Assembly: GCA_903917735.1 (NCBI GenBank)
Contig: CAIXBR010000085.1
Location: 1-58,457 of the forward strand
DNA from: an uncultured Elusimicrobia bacterium
GTDB taxonomy: Bacteria > Elusimicrobiota > Elusimicrobia > Elusimicrobiales > UBA9959
DNA length: 58,457 nt
Direction: 5' to 3'
The notes below the pieces were generated by a model. That model saw only the letters and a list, made by a program, of their open reading frames with translations. It was not told the DNA's origin and did no database searches. How positions within the stretch are numbered: the stretch's first letter is position 1; each line of letters begins with the position of its first letter. The position numbers were made by a program, and so were the translations under genes. Shown here one piece after another: positions 18,043-27,269 of the stretch.

Positions 18043-18299
18043 TTCCAATTCTCCGGGACTAGCGTTTCCGGCGCAAGCCTCATAAAGGCCTCGGATTCGG
18101 CTCCGGACGGTGGAAATTTCCGATACCCCTCTTCATACCGCCGCATCTTATCGGCTTCTATCTCGGATTGTGCGAGTCTGTTTATTGCTTCGCGTATGGC
18201 CGCGCTCCGCGACAATTTAAACTGCTTTTGGAAACCGCACAGCAGTTTAAAAGACTCCGCCGGAAGACTGACGGCAAATTTATGTGAATGTGTATGCAT
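18039..18299 (-). CDS. Ribbon-helix-helix antitoxin
   Basis: 86 residues. The N-terminal half (KFAVSLPAESFKLL, then FKLSRSAAIREAINRLAQSE) has the beta-strand and two helices of a ribbon-helix-helix DNA-binding domain. The C-terminal half, rich in charged residues and ending LAPETLVPENWK, would bind and neutralise the toxin. It is the first gene of the operon with the MazF-type toxin. Autorepression at AT-rich palindromes (ACTATAGTATACC region) upstream is likely. Confidence 0.85.
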   Translation of the reverse strand: MHTHSHKFAVSLPAESFKLLCGFQKQFKLSRSAAIREAINRLAQSEIEADKMRRYEEGYRKFPPSGAESEAFMRLAPETLVPENWK

Positions 18300-18317
18300 A
18301 ATTACTAGCCTATGGCT

Positions 18318-18351
18318 GTGCCGTATCAGGAGCTATGCTCATCAGACGGCC
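18318..18351 (-). repeat. GCCGT-CTGAT hairpin element, copy R3
   Basis: On the minus strand this reads GGCCGTCTGATGAGCATAGC then TCCTGATACGGCAC. GCCGT pairs with ACGGC and GAGC with GCTC, separated by a symmetric CTGAT/CTGAT internal loop. It would lie in the 5' leader of the antitoxin mRNA. Two further copies lie in tandem at 41778-41866. Confidence 0.75.
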
Positions 18352-18376
18352 TCCGGTAATACTTTAATAATACTAT

Positions 18377-18405
18377 AGTATACCATACATGGCGCGTTTT
18401 TGCAA
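18377..18405 (-). promoter_or_regulatory. Predicted toxin-antitoxin promoter
   Basis: On the minus strand, TTGCAA (-35) is separated by 17 bp from TATACT (-10), close to the sigma-70 consensus. Transcription would start near 18370, leaving a leader of about 70 nt that contains element R3. Small palindromes overlap the -10 region (ACTATAGT, GTATAC). Confidence 0.65.
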
Positions 18406-18450
18406 GGAGGTATCAGGAATTCCGGTGACAGTATACTTAATAGAGAAAAG

Positions 18451-18608
18451 GCAGCAGGAGCCTTTGTACAATTATGAACGGTAAAGCGGGGAACAAATTT
18501 AAAGGCTGGCGGCGGGCGATGGCGTCCGCGGCGCTGGCTTTTGCTGTTTTTCCGCTGCTGGCCGCTTCAGCGGGGGCCGGCGTGCCCAAATCCTCCGGCA
18601 CTATCGAG
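18451..18608 (+). repeat. Direct repeat partner of 17527-17685
   Basis: The functional copy of the duplicated segment, containing the start region and signal peptide of the giant gene at 18474. A hairpin (AAAGGC/GCCTTT, 18447-18465) overlaps its left edge. Confidence 0.85.
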
Positions 18609-21600
18609 ATCACCGACGACCTGGCCGCCGGGTTTGCGGGGTCTGTGGACCTGAAGGGAGGGAATATTGTTCTTTCTGGGTCGCTGGGGCAGGTGGCGGT
18701 TTCTGGGGCCTCCGGCTCCGGCAAGGAAGTTGAAAGCGGCTATTTCTCTAAGTATGTCTCAACCCCGGCTACACTTGGCACTGGCGCTTCTTACTCGTCT
18801 TCGGCTACTGTAATCGGCTCCGCGGCAGCCTATCCCAACCCGTCAGCTACCCTTTACGAGATACAAACCTCCAGCGCTCCGGATTTCAGTGGAGTACTGA
18901 TCTACGCTTCTTCCACGGCCTGGCCCGCGCCTTTAACGGGGCTTTCCGGCAACACCACTTATTACACGCGGCTGAGCGCGCTCTACATGGGCGAAGACCC
19001 TACCCCTTACCCCGCCACGCCCATGTCCTCTTTTCTTACCCTGCCGGCGCTGCCTGTGCAGGTTGGGTTCTCTGATGTGTTCGCTTCCAGCCTTACTGTC
19101 ACCTGGAGTGCCAACACTAATTCCCCTGCTACGCGCTACAGTGTGCATATCTCCCAGCAGATTAACTTTGACGTGGGGTCTTATTTTACCACCTATGCTT
19201 CAAGCTATACTTTCTACGGCCTCCCGCCGAACGCCACTCATTTCGTGCGGGTTAAGGCCATAGGCTCGCTGGGCGATGAAACGCCCTTTGTCCTGCTCGG
19301 TTCTACCATAACCACCGCGGCCACTCCCGGCGCCACGGCGCCCTGCGCGGTAAGTTCTACAACTATAACCGCCTACTGGTCCGATAGCGGTAATTCTGCC
19401 GGCACGCAGTATATTGCGCAGGTCTCCACCAACAACTTCTCCACCATAATGGCCTCCTCGCAGACCATCAACACCTATGCGCTGTTCGACGGGATGTTAC
19501 CGAACACCACTTATTACGTGCGCGCGGCTTCACTTAACGCCGCGGGCAATCTCAGCGTGTTCGGCGTGTTGCCAGACGCGCTTACTTACGCGGCCCCGCC
19601 GCTTAAGAATCCAGTCAGCTTCCCCTACGTGGACGGCTTCTCGGTTACAGCACAATGGCTGGCCAACCAGAACCCGCCGCAAACGCAATACCTGGCCGAG
19701 GTCTCCACGGCCGCCGATTTCTCCGCCGCCTCGGCGATAGTGCCGGGGTGGGCCGCCGGGGTTTCGGTATCGGCTAACGGGCTTAATCCGCTTACCCTTT
19801 ATTATTTCCGCGCCAAGGCGCGCAACGCCGCCGGCATAGAGGCGGCTTACGAATACCTGGGTTCCACCCGCACCCTTACCGGCGTGGATATTTCCTCGCC
19901 GGTGATTACGAACCACCAGGGGGGTGGGGACGCTAACTGGCGCAGCTCCAATACCGCGGTTTACAATGTGGACCTGGCGGACGCCGGCGGCTCTTCTCTG
20001 GTGAAGCTGCAGGTGCAGGCCTCTACCGGCCCCGCCGGCACAGGGACGCAGGCCTTCCCCTGGCGCGAAGTCCTTACCAATATCAGCGCTAATTCCTACA
20101 CCGCCGGCTGGGGGCTTACCTCCGAACAATGGGGCCTGCTGAAGTCCGGCACCAATTACATTTCAGTGCGCGCCTACGACGGAGTTGGCAACTACGGCGA
20201 GCTGGACGACGCTTTCTACGTGCTTAAGGACACCGTGCCCCCCACCGTCACCGACAACCAGCCGCTGGAAACCGTCTGGCACAGTTCGGACACGGGCGCC
20301 TACCTGGTGAATTTTAACGACGCGGAGGGCGGCGGGGGGCTGGCGGCCGTTGAATACAGCGCCAGTTATACTGCGGGCGCCGGCAACGGGAGCATTGTGC
20401 CTTGGACGGCTATTATAACGCCCCAGCTGACTCCCGGCGCCACCTATTATAACGGGCCCTGGGCGCTGAACTTCGGCGCGCTGCAGAGCGGCGTCACCAA
20501 CTATATCTCGGTCAGGGCCAGGGACATGGCGGGGAATATCGCTTCGCTTACCGACGCTTTCCTGGTGCTTAAGAAGGTGAGCGGGCCGGCGGTAAAGATA
20601 ACCGCCCCGTATGCCGCCTTCCATTCCGCTCTGGCGGTTATAGCGGGTACCGCAAAGCCCGTGCTTGATTACGCTATCACAGGCACCGAGATCACCATAC
20701 AGCGTACCTCCTCACCCGCCAATTATTGGAACGGCACGGACTTTACCGCAGCCACCCCGGTGTGGTTTAAGGCGTCCGGCCAGACAGCCTGGACTTATAA
20801 CGCCTCGGCTATTCCCTGGGCCAACGGCGCCGCCTACCAGGTGGTGGCCCGCTCAAGCGATACAGCGCTGAATTATTCCATCCCTTACGCCACTGCCCCT
20901 TTTACCTTCGACACCAGCGCGCCTTCGGCGTTCATCTCCACGCCGGCCGCCGGTCCCTTTGTGGAGACCCCGGCGCTGCTGGCCGGCACCGCGCAGGATC
21001 CCTATCCCAACTCCGGAGTTTCTTACGTAAAGCTTACCCTGCAGCGCCGGGCCGATCTTAAATGGTGGAATTTCTTTACCAGCGTCTGGGGAACGGTTCC
21101 CGTCTCCACCATGGTCGCCGGCGGCGGCTCCTGGAGCTTCTACCCGGACGCCGCGCTGCGGGGAAACCTGCTTAACAGCGGCACCTATTACGTCTACGCT
21201 GTGGCCAGGGACAACGCCATACCGCCGAACGAATCCCCCGCGGGGCTCTACGCCTCCACCTTCACCGTGCGCGACACCGTGCCGCCCGGAGACATTACTG
21301 TTTCCTCGGCGGCCGAAGGCCCGCTGCCGGGCCGGTTGCTGGCTTCCTGGGTAGCGCCCGGCGACGACGGCTATTCTTCCGTGCTGGCGCAGGGCCAGTT
21401 CGCCATCAATTATTCCACCTGGCCCGGGGCGGTTTTCAGTACGGCGGCGGCGCAGGTGCTTATTTCCACCGCCGGCGTGGCGACGGGAACAACGCAGTTC
21501 TACCTTATTTCCGGCCTGCTCCCGGGCGTCACCTATTACCTAGCAGTCTGGACAGCCGACGAGGCCGGGCTGTGGTCCGGGCCTTCGCCGCTGGTCTATG

Positions 21601-22463
21601 GCCGGGCCGGGGAAAGACTGTCCGACGCCATCGCCGGCAATGTGCGCACCACTTCCGGCCAGGGCGTTACCGGCGTTATTGTGGAGGCCATAGACCGCGA
21701 CCTCGCCGTGGTGAAAACGGTCTACACCGTGGACGACGGCAGCGGTTCCTTTATGCTGAGCGGCCTGGACGAGGGCATATACCGGGTGCAGGCCACTTGG
21801 ATAGATAACGGCTTCGCCAGTTCCGTGGCGTCGGACCAGATCCCCACCGGCTACGCGGAGGTGGCTTTTACGCTCTCGGTGGATTATGAGCTGGCGAGCA
21901 TAGGCGGGGAACTGCCGGCTTACAGTGTGAGCGCGCTGCAGACCGGCGGCCGCTACGTAGCTAGCGCGGCGGCTGTCTACGTAGAGCTTTACCAGCGCAA
22001 CCGGCTTGTGGCGGTGGCGCCGTTGGGCGCGGGCGGGCGCTTCCTTATAAAGAACCTGCTGCCGGGCAGCTATGCGCTTAAGGTGCCGGACGGCACAGGC
22101 GGTTATAAGCTGCTGCAGGTTAAACTGGCCCCGGGCCAGAACCTGATCATAAACCCGCTGGGCGAGTTGTTAAAAGAGGACAAGGTTTACGCCTATCCCA
22201 ACCCGGCCGGGCGCAGGGTTACCTTCCATATAGAAAGCGGCCAGTCCTCGGTGACCAAGCAGATCACTGTATTCGATATCACCGGGCGCGTGATAAAAGA
22301 ATTTAACGACGCCGATTTCAGCCCTGGCAATAAAGTCTGGGATAAGGTTTGGGATATACCGCCGGGCGTGGCCTCCGGAGTTTATCTGTATTCCACGCGC
22401 GTAAAGTTTGAGGCCACCGGCGAGTACATGAAGACGATAAAGAAGTTCGCGATAGTCAGATAA
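18474..22463 (+). CDS. Giant secreted FN3 protein with T9SS-like tail
   Basis: 1,329 residues. The signal peptide is MNGKAGNKFKGWRRAMASAA followed by LAFAVFPLLAASAGAG. Then come about five FN3-like modules (nt 18750-19890; markers PNTTYYVRAAS, PLTLYYFRAKARN), Ig-like segments after DTVPPTV linkers (nt 19890-21290), one further FN3-like module, a carboxypeptidase-regulatory-like domain (nt 21620-21880), a conserved linker (ELASIGGELPAY, VELYQRNRL, FLIKNLLPG) and a C-terminal tail starting YAYPNPAG with VFDITGR and ASGVYLYS. Linker and tail closely match the giant protein ending at 10114, but there is no kelch propeller. It is probably exported and then sorted to the surface by its tail. The ribosome-binding site (AGGAG, 13 bases upstream) is poorly spaced. 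The 5' end is duplicated upstream around a toxin-antitoxin cassette. Confidence 0.85.
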   Translation: MNGKAGNKFKGWRRAMASAALAFAVFPLLAASAGAGVPKSSGTIEITDDLAAGFAGSVDLKGGNIVLSGSLGQVAVSGASGSGKEVESGYFSKYVSTPATLGTGASYSSSATVIGSAAAYPNPSATLYEIQTSSAPDFSGVLIYASSTAWPAPLTGLSGNTTYYTRLSALYMGEDPTPYPATPMSSFLTLPALPVQVGFSDVFASSLTVTWSANTNSPATRYSVHISQQINFDVGSYFTTYASSYTFYGLPPNATHFVRVKAIGSLGDETPFVLLGSTITTAATPGATAPCAVSSTTITAYWSDSGNSAGTQYIAQVSTNNFSTIMASSQTINTYALFDGMLPNTTYYVRAASLNAAGNLSVFGVLPDALTYAAPPLKNPVSFPYVDGFSVTAQWLANQNPPQTQYLAEVSTAADFSAASAIVPGWAAGVSVSANGLNPLTLYYFRAKARNAAGIEAAYEYLGSTRTLTGVDISSPVITNHQGGGDANWRSSNTAVYNVDLADAGGSSLVKLQVQASTGPAGTGTQAFPWREVLTNISANSYTAGWGLTSEQWGLLKSGTNYISVRAYDGVGNYGELDDAFYVLKDTVPPTVTDNQPLETVWHSSDTGAYLVNFNDAEGGGGLAAVEYSASYTAGAGNGSIVPWTAIITPQLTPGATYYNGPWALNFGALQSGVTNYISVRARDMAGNIASLTDAFLVLKKVSGPAVKITAPYAAFHSALAVIAGTAKPVLDYAITGTEITIQRTSSPANYWNGTDFTAATPVWFKASGQTAWTYNASAIPWANGAAYQVVARSSDTALNYSIPYATAPFTFDTSAPSAFISTPAAGPFVETPALLAGTAQDPYPNSGVSYVKLTLQRRADLKWWNFFTSVWGTVPVSTMVAGGGSWSFYPDAALRGNLLNSGTYYVYAVARDNAIPPNESPAGLYASTFTVRDTVPPGDITVSSAAEGPLPGRLLASWVAPGDDGYSSVLAQGQFAINYSTWPGAVFSTAAAQVLISTAGVATGTTQFYLISGLLPGVTYYLAVWTADEAGLWSGPSPLVYGRAGERLSDAIAGNVRTTSGQGVTGVIVEAIDRDLAVVKTVYTVDDGSGSFMLSGLDEGIYRVQATWIDNGFASSVASDQIPTGYAEVAFTLSVDYELASIGGELPAYSVSALQTGGRYVASAAAVYVELYQRNRLVAVAPLGAGGRFLIKNLLPGSYALKVPDGTGGYKLLQVKLAPGQNLIINPLGELLKEDKVYAYPNPAGRRVTFHIESGQSSVTKQITVFDITGRVIKEFNDADFSPGNKVWDKVWDIPPGVASGVYLYSTRVKFEATGEYMKTIKKFAIVR

Positions 22464-22488
22464 CAACGCTAGAAAGGAAGAGGTTATT

Positions 22489-24225
22489 ATGAGACTTTTA
22501 AGATATTTCGTTCTTGCAGCCGCGGTCATTTCAGCGGCGCCTTCCGGTGTAAGGGCCGCGCTTACAGCGGGGGGGGCGGCCGCGCTGGACGGCTCGGGCA
22601 ACTTGCGCACCACCTTCACCAACGTGGAAACCATCGCCCTGCGCCAGCAGGTGTTCAATTCTGTAGCCAGCGCCGCCATGATACAGTTCACTTTCACCAT
22701 CTACAATCCCTCCGGAGGCGCCGTGTTCCACCACACCGGCAATTCCGCAAGGGCCGTGTTGGGCAATTCCAACAGCCAGATAGCCGGGCTGGCCATAGCC
22801 ACTTTTTATACCGTGCCGGGAGTTTACAAATTCCGCGGCGAGGCGGTGCTGGGCACCGACCCCGCGTTAGTGCAGGATGTGTCCTTCCAGATCTCTTCGC
22901 CCAACATAAACCTGGTCTACCCTCCCTACGGCGCGCTTGGCCTTACGGACAAGCCGCTGACCTTCCGCTGGATAGCCAGCGGGGCCAGCACTTACAAAAT
23001 AACAGTGGCCGACAACGCCGGCCTTTACAACCCGCTGCACGAGGACACGGTTACCGGCGCCGTTTACACCTATCCGGAAAATCCTACGCAGTCGCGCGAG
23101 CAGCTTGTGCCCAACCAGGTTTATTACTGGAAGGTGTACGGCCTGGACTCCTCGGGGAATAAAATAGCGGAAAGCACGGTTTACAGCTTTTCGCTCAAAG
23201 CCCTGGCCGCCTCGCAGTCGCGCGATGTGGCGGTGACGGCGCTGGTCCTTACCGATACGGACGCGGATTTTTCGAAGCCGCTGCATTTCCGGGCTGTGGT
23301 GCAGAACACCGGCGGCACCAACGAGGCCAGCATCTCTATCAAGATGACCCTGAGCGGCCTGCCCGCGCAGGATTCCCCCAAGAACATAGGAATGCTTAAT
23401 TCCGGCGAGAGCCGCGAGATACCGTTCACGGCCTTCATGCCTGCCGGCCAGACAGAAGGCCTGGCAGTGGCCTGCGTGGATATTTTTGACGACAATATCC
23501 CCGATAACTGCAAGACCAATCTGGTTACCAAGGCTTCCGGATCCGGGGCCCCGGCCGTGGCGGCCGCCCCAGTAGAAACGCGCAACCTGTCTTATCAGGA
23601 GATCTGGGACGCGGTGGTTAGGCGCCTGGGGCCGGACGCCGCCAAAGCGCTGGACGGCTACACTTTTGACAGTATCGACTGCGCCGACTGCACCGCCGCC
23701 GAGCTGAACGACATGATCCTGTCGCTCATAAACGGCAGCGCCAAGCTGACCGGGGCTACGGTGACCGGCATCACCTCTCCGCCGCAGACCGTATCGCTGT
23801 CCACGCAGACGGCGAAGAAGCCCGAAATAGAGGAAGAGAAAGACCTGGACGTGGAAATGGACACGGAGAAGACCAAGGATTCGGAGTGGGGCGGCTACAC
23901 CACCGGCGCAAGCGGGGCGGAGCCCTCCTTCTATACCCTCACCAGCCAGAAAGCCTGGGAGAAGGTGTGGAGCATGCTTTCAAGCGAAAAGGCGCCCAGG
24001 GTGGACTTCAGCCAGAAAACCATCATAGGCATTATAGCCGGCACCGGGAACAAGGCCGACACCGTAAGGATAATCGCGCGCCGTCCGGTAGGCGACACCA
24101 CGGTGTTCGACTACTACATGACCGAATCCGCGGGGCAGAATACCGCCGCGCCGTATGTCTTCAAGACTTTCGAAAAGGTAGACGGGAAGGTGGATTTCAA
24201 GCGGATAGACGTGGGCGGGAAGTGA
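22489..24225 (+). CDS. Secreted CARDB/FN3-like protein with PrcB-like C-terminus
   Basis: 578 residues, 25 bases after the giant gene, with an AAAGGAAGAGG ribosome-binding site, so probably the same operon. It has a signal peptide (MRLLRYFVLAAAVISAAPSG). An N-terminal beta-rich region (to about residue 135) leads into an FN3-like module (residues 140-235, ending PNQVYYWKVYGLD), a CARDB-like Ig module (residues 243-350, RDVAVTALVLTDTDADFS) and an acidic linker (EIEEEKDLDVEMDTEKTKD). The C-terminal 110 residues begin FYTLTSQKAWEKVWSML and look like the PrcB protease-complex domain. Likely a periplasmic or surface protein supporting the giant cargo; this is inferred from context only. Confidence 0.65.
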   Translation: MRLLRYFVLAAAVISAAPSGVRAALTAGGAAALDGSGNLRTTFTNVETIALRQQVFNSVASAAMIQFTFTIYNPSGGAVFHHTGNSARAVLGNSNSQIAGLAIATFYTVPGVYKFRGEAVLGTDPALVQDVSFQISSPNINLVYPPYGALGLTDKPLTFRWIASGASTYKITVADNAGLYNPLHEDTVTGAVYTYPENPTQSREQLVPNQVYYWKVYGLDSSGNKIAESTVYSFSLKALAASQSRDVAVTALVLTDTDADFSKPLHFRAVVQNTGGTNEASISIKMTLSGLPAQDSPKNIGMLNSGESREIPFTAFMPAGQTEGLAVACVDIFDDNIPDNCKTNLVTKASGSGAPAVAAAPVETRNLSYQEIWDAVVRRLGPDAAKALDGYTFDSIDCADCTAAELNDMILSLINGSAKLTGATVTGITSPPQTVSLSTQTAKKPEIEEEKDLDVEMDTEKTKDSEWGGYTTGASGAEPSFYTLTSQKAWEKVWSMLSSEKAPRVDFSQKTIIGIIAGTGNKADTVRIIARRPVGDTTVFDYYMTESAGQNTAAPYVFKTFEKVDGKVDFKRIDVGGK

Positions 24226-24264
24226 CGGCCGGCAGCGGACGGTAAAATTGATGAAGGAATATTT

Positions 24265-25218
24265 ATGAAACCGCACAGGAAATTCATGTCAGCGCTTTTC
24301 GCGGCCTTTGTGATGTGCGCCGCCCCGGCGGGCGCGCGCGCGGCCGACAGCTCCGCGGCGCAATTCTTACGGCTTGGTTTCGGAGCGCGCGCGCTTGGGA
24401 TGGGCGAGGCTTTCACCGCCGTGGCGGACGACGCCTCTGCGCTGTATTACAACCCGGCGGGCTTGGCGCCGGGCGCCGGGCCGCAGCGGAAAGCCGCGCT
24501 GTTCTCGCACGCCTGGCATATACAGGACATGGGCGTTTCCCAGGCGGCTCTCCTGTCGCGGCCATGGGGCTTCGGCCTTACCTTTTTTTCCGCCGGGGAT
24601 ATGGAGGGAATGGACCTTAATCAGAACCCCACCGGCACTTTCACCGCCAGCGACGTGGCCTTCTCCGCCGGGCGCGGCTTCGCGCTGGGCCCCCTCAGGG
24701 CCGGCGTGGCGCTGAAATATATTTCGCAGAAGATAAAGGACAGTTCAGCGCACGCTGCGGCGGCCGACCTGGGCCTGCTGTACCAGCCGGAGGATTCCGC
24801 GCTGAAATTCGGCGCGTCGCTGGCCAACCTCGGCACCAAAATAAAATTCAAGACGGACTCCTTCCCGCTGCCGCTTACGCTAAGGGCCGGGGCCTCAATG
24901 GCTTTCAGGGGCTTCCCATTGCTCCTTGCCGTGCAAGCGGACTTCCCCAACGACTCCGGCGCTGCGCTGCGCCTTGGCGGCGAGTACTCGGTTACGGGGG
25001 CGCTGAAGCTGAGGCTTGGCTACAAGACCTCTTCCTCTTCCGACAGGGACGCCATACTCGGCACCGAACTAGGCGGCTCCGATTCCGGCGTCTCAAGCCT
25101 TTTCGGTTTCTTCGCCGGGGTGGGGCTTTCCATGGGGGATTTCTCGCTGGATTACGCGCTGTCCCCTTACGGCGAGCTGGGCAACGCCCACAGGGTTTCC
25201 ATGGGCATGAAGTTTTAA
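24265..25218 (+). CDS. PorV/PorQ-family outer-membrane protein
   Basis: 317 residues, signal peptide MKPHRKFMSALFAAFVMCAA followed by PAGARAAD. The mature N-terminus AQFLRLGFGARALGMGEAFT, then AVADDASALYYNPAGLA, is the hallmark of the PorV/UPF0164 group of 14-stranded beta-barrels. The rest alternates short hydrophobic strands and ends in MGMKF with the terminal Phe common in outer-membrane barrels. In Bacteroidota, PorV shuttles T9SS substrates from the translocon to the attachment complex. Here it follows a gene for a protein with a T9SS-like tail, so a similar role is plausible. Other members of the family are fatty-acid-transporter-like, so this is not certain. Confidence 0.8.
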   Translation: MKPHRKFMSALFAAFVMCAAPAGARAADSSAAQFLRLGFGARALGMGEAFTAVADDASALYYNPAGLAPGAGPQRKAALFSHAWHIQDMGVSQAALLSRPWGFGLTFFSAGDMEGMDLNQNPTGTFTASDVAFSAGRGFALGPLRAGVALKYISQKIKDSSAHAAAADLGLLYQPEDSALKFGASLANLGTKIKFKTDSFPLPLTLRAGASMAFRGFPLLLAVQADFPNDSGAALRLGGEYSVTGALKLRLGYKTSSSSDRDAILGTELGGSDSGVSSLFGFFAGVGLSMGDFSLDYALSPYGELGNAHRVSMGMKF

Positions 25219-25292
25219 ACGGGCTAAGAATAAGTCTGTCCGTTAGGTTAGTTTCGCAGAGGTTTTTTTCAGTATAATTACAGAGATAAAAA

Positions 25293-27266
25293 ATGAGACC
25301 GAACGTCCGCTCCACGCGCCGCCCTTTACGCTTTAACCTGAATCCTTTGCGTTCTTCCGTTATTTTCCTGTTCTTCGCGCTTTGCTTTTCTCCCTTTACG
25401 CCCCCAGCTTACGCCGACGGGACGGCCAGCCTGCAGTTCACCGTGGCCGCCCCGGACCCCGTAATGGCGGGCGACCAGATAATGTTCCAGACGCTGGTGG
25501 TGAACACCGGTTCCTCCAAATGGGAGGCCGGCCATTATTACTGGGTGGCTGAGATCTACTCCATTGAGGGCGACGAAAAGAAATTCGTAACGCAGACCGA
25601 CCCCGTCAGCCCGCCGGAAACCGTGCAGCCGGGCGCCGCCCACGGCGTGCAGATCCCCTTCCTTGTGCCGGAGATGTTCAGCGGCCGGCGCCTGCTCTAC
25701 AGGGCTTTCCTGGTGGTGGACGGCAATCGCCTGCTTGAGACCGATTACAAGGGCTTCCAGGTGATAGAGCGCGAGGTAAAGCCGCCGCCCGGGCAGGAGA
25801 TGAAGGTGGGAGGGGACGTCTCCTTCACCTACAAGAACGCAAGCCAGGACGGCTGGGGCCACAGCCAGGGCATAACCTCCGCCAACATCGTCGGCAAGGT
25901 GAAAGATTCCTCGTTCCTTTTCAACACCTACCTGGTGCATACCTACCACCGGCCGCTAACGCCCACCCTGATCTTCCTGAATTACTACGCCCCCTGGGGC
26001 ACTTTAAGCGTGGGCGACGTGTCCTCGTCCCTGACGCCGCTTTCCATGGACGGGCAGGGCATGCGCGGCGTGGCTTTTGAACGGACCAGGAATAAGCTCA
26101 CCTGGAACGCGCTGGTGGGGCGCATAGTCGCGCCGGAGGAACCCACGCTAAACACCGCCGGCCGTTATGCCCGCAATACCGGCGGCTTCAAGGTCACCTA
26201 CCAGGCCAGGCCGACACTGCGCATCTCGGCGGATTCCGTACTCAGCCGCGACGATGAATATTCCATAACGCAGGATACCCTCCAGGTGTCCGCCCTGAAG
26301 CCGCAGCAAAGCTTTGTTTACGGCGCCATGGCGGAGTGGAAGGCGCATCCCAGGGTAACTTACACCGGGGACGTGCAGGCCAGCGCATACAAGGCGGACA
26401 TGGATGCGGCCGCGGTGAAGAACGGCACTGCCTGGAGGCAGGAACTTAAGTGGCGCGGGGAGCTTTTGACGGCCAGGGCGGCTTATTCGGAGGTAGGCAC
26501 CAAATTCGTTTCTTTCGCCAGCCCGTCGCTTATTCCCGACAGGAAAACTCTGGACGCCGAGGCCGGCGTCCCGCTGGCAAGCTGGAGCAGCCTGGCCCTG
26601 ACCTACAATACCTATACGGACAACCTGGCGAAAGACCCCGCCAAGACCACCACACGCCAGACGCAGGCCAGCCTTTCCAACACCACTAGGGTGTTCAGCG
26701 GCACCATGCTGACGGCCTCATATATGTCCAACACGGCGCTGGGCCAGCCGGCTACCGTGCAGAACAACAAGACCACCACGATGAGCTTCTCGGTGCTGCA
26801 GCCGCTGGGCGTCCATAACCTGACGGGGTCCTTCCAAAGCAGCGCCTTCGCCGACAATACCGGTTTCTCGCATAACCTGAACACCTCGCTTATTTCCATA
26901 AGCGGCTCCTTCAAGGTTTCTCCGCAGATGTCGGCCTCGGCGGGTTTTGTGAACTCGAACACGAAGGACCAGTTCGATTCCTCCAGCGCCAAAAACAACA
27001 CTATAAACGCCAACGTGGCCTACGCCGTGCCGGGCCGCGCGATGGCTTTTCAGTTCTGGACTTCGCTGTCTTCCGGCAGCAACAATTCCGTTACGCTGCC
27101 GTCCAAAACCGGCACGCTGTCCCTTAACCTTGAGACTACCTGGCTTAAAAGCCGGAGTTCCAAGATCACTATCGGCGCGGGCATGATCTCTAAAACGGAC
27201 AAATACAACCCGGCCGTGGCGGGCACGGAGCTGAACCTGCTTACCAGGTATAATTATTCGTTCTGA
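25293..27266 (+). CDS. Predicted outer-membrane beta-barrel with N-terminal Ig-like domain
   Basis: 657 residues. A signal peptide ends near TPPAYADG (residue 43). Residues 45-160 form an Ig/CARDB-like module (FTVAAPDPVMAGDQIMFQTL, then VNTG and PFLVPEMFSGRRLLYRAFLV). From about residue 170 the sequence consists of alternating short amphipathic strands to the end, with a final YNYSF that fits an outer-membrane barrel. TATAAT at 25273 provides a likely -10 element, 14 bases before the ATG. I do not recognise the family. The gene sits between a PorV-like gene and the motor operon, converging on the latter with only 3 bases between stop codons. It could be a translocation pore or surface anchor. 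Confidence 0.6.
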   Translation: MRPNVRSTRRPLRFNLNPLRSSVIFLFFALCFSPFTPPAYADGTASLQFTVAAPDPVMAGDQIMFQTLVVNTGSSKWEAGHYYWVAEIYSIEGDEKKFVTQTDPVSPPETVQPGAAHGVQIPFLVPEMFSGRRLLYRAFLVVDGNRLLETDYKGFQVIEREVKPPPGQEMKVGGDVSFTYKNASQDGWGHSQGITSANIVGKVKDSSFLFNTYLVHTYHRPLTPTLIFLNYYAPWGTLSVGDVSSSLTPLSMDGQGMRGVAFERTRNKLTWNALVGRIVAPEEPTLNTAGRYARNTGGFKVTYQARPTLRISADSVLSRDDEYSITQDTLQVSALKPQQSFVYGAMAEWKAHPRVTYTGDVQASAYKADMDAAAVKNGTAWRQELKWRGELLTARAAYSEVGTKFVSFASPSLIPDRKTLDAEAGVPLASWSSLALTYNTYTDNLAKDPAKTTTRQTQASLSNTTRVFSGTMLTASYMSNTALGQPATVQNNKTTTMSFSVLQPLGVHNLTGSFQSSAFADNTGFSHNLNTSLISISGSFKVSPQMSASAGFVNSNTKDQFDSSSAKNNTINANVAYAVPGRAMAFQFWTSLSSGSNNSVTLPSKTGTLSLNLETTWLKSRSSKITIGAGMISKTDKYNPAVAGTELNLLTRYNYSF

Positions 27267-27269
27267 AAA

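Noticed and set aside
18318..18351. Hammerhead ribozyme suggested by CTGATGA
   Set aside because: The conserved GAAA segment and the third stem are missing, and the two-stem hairpin explains the sequence better.
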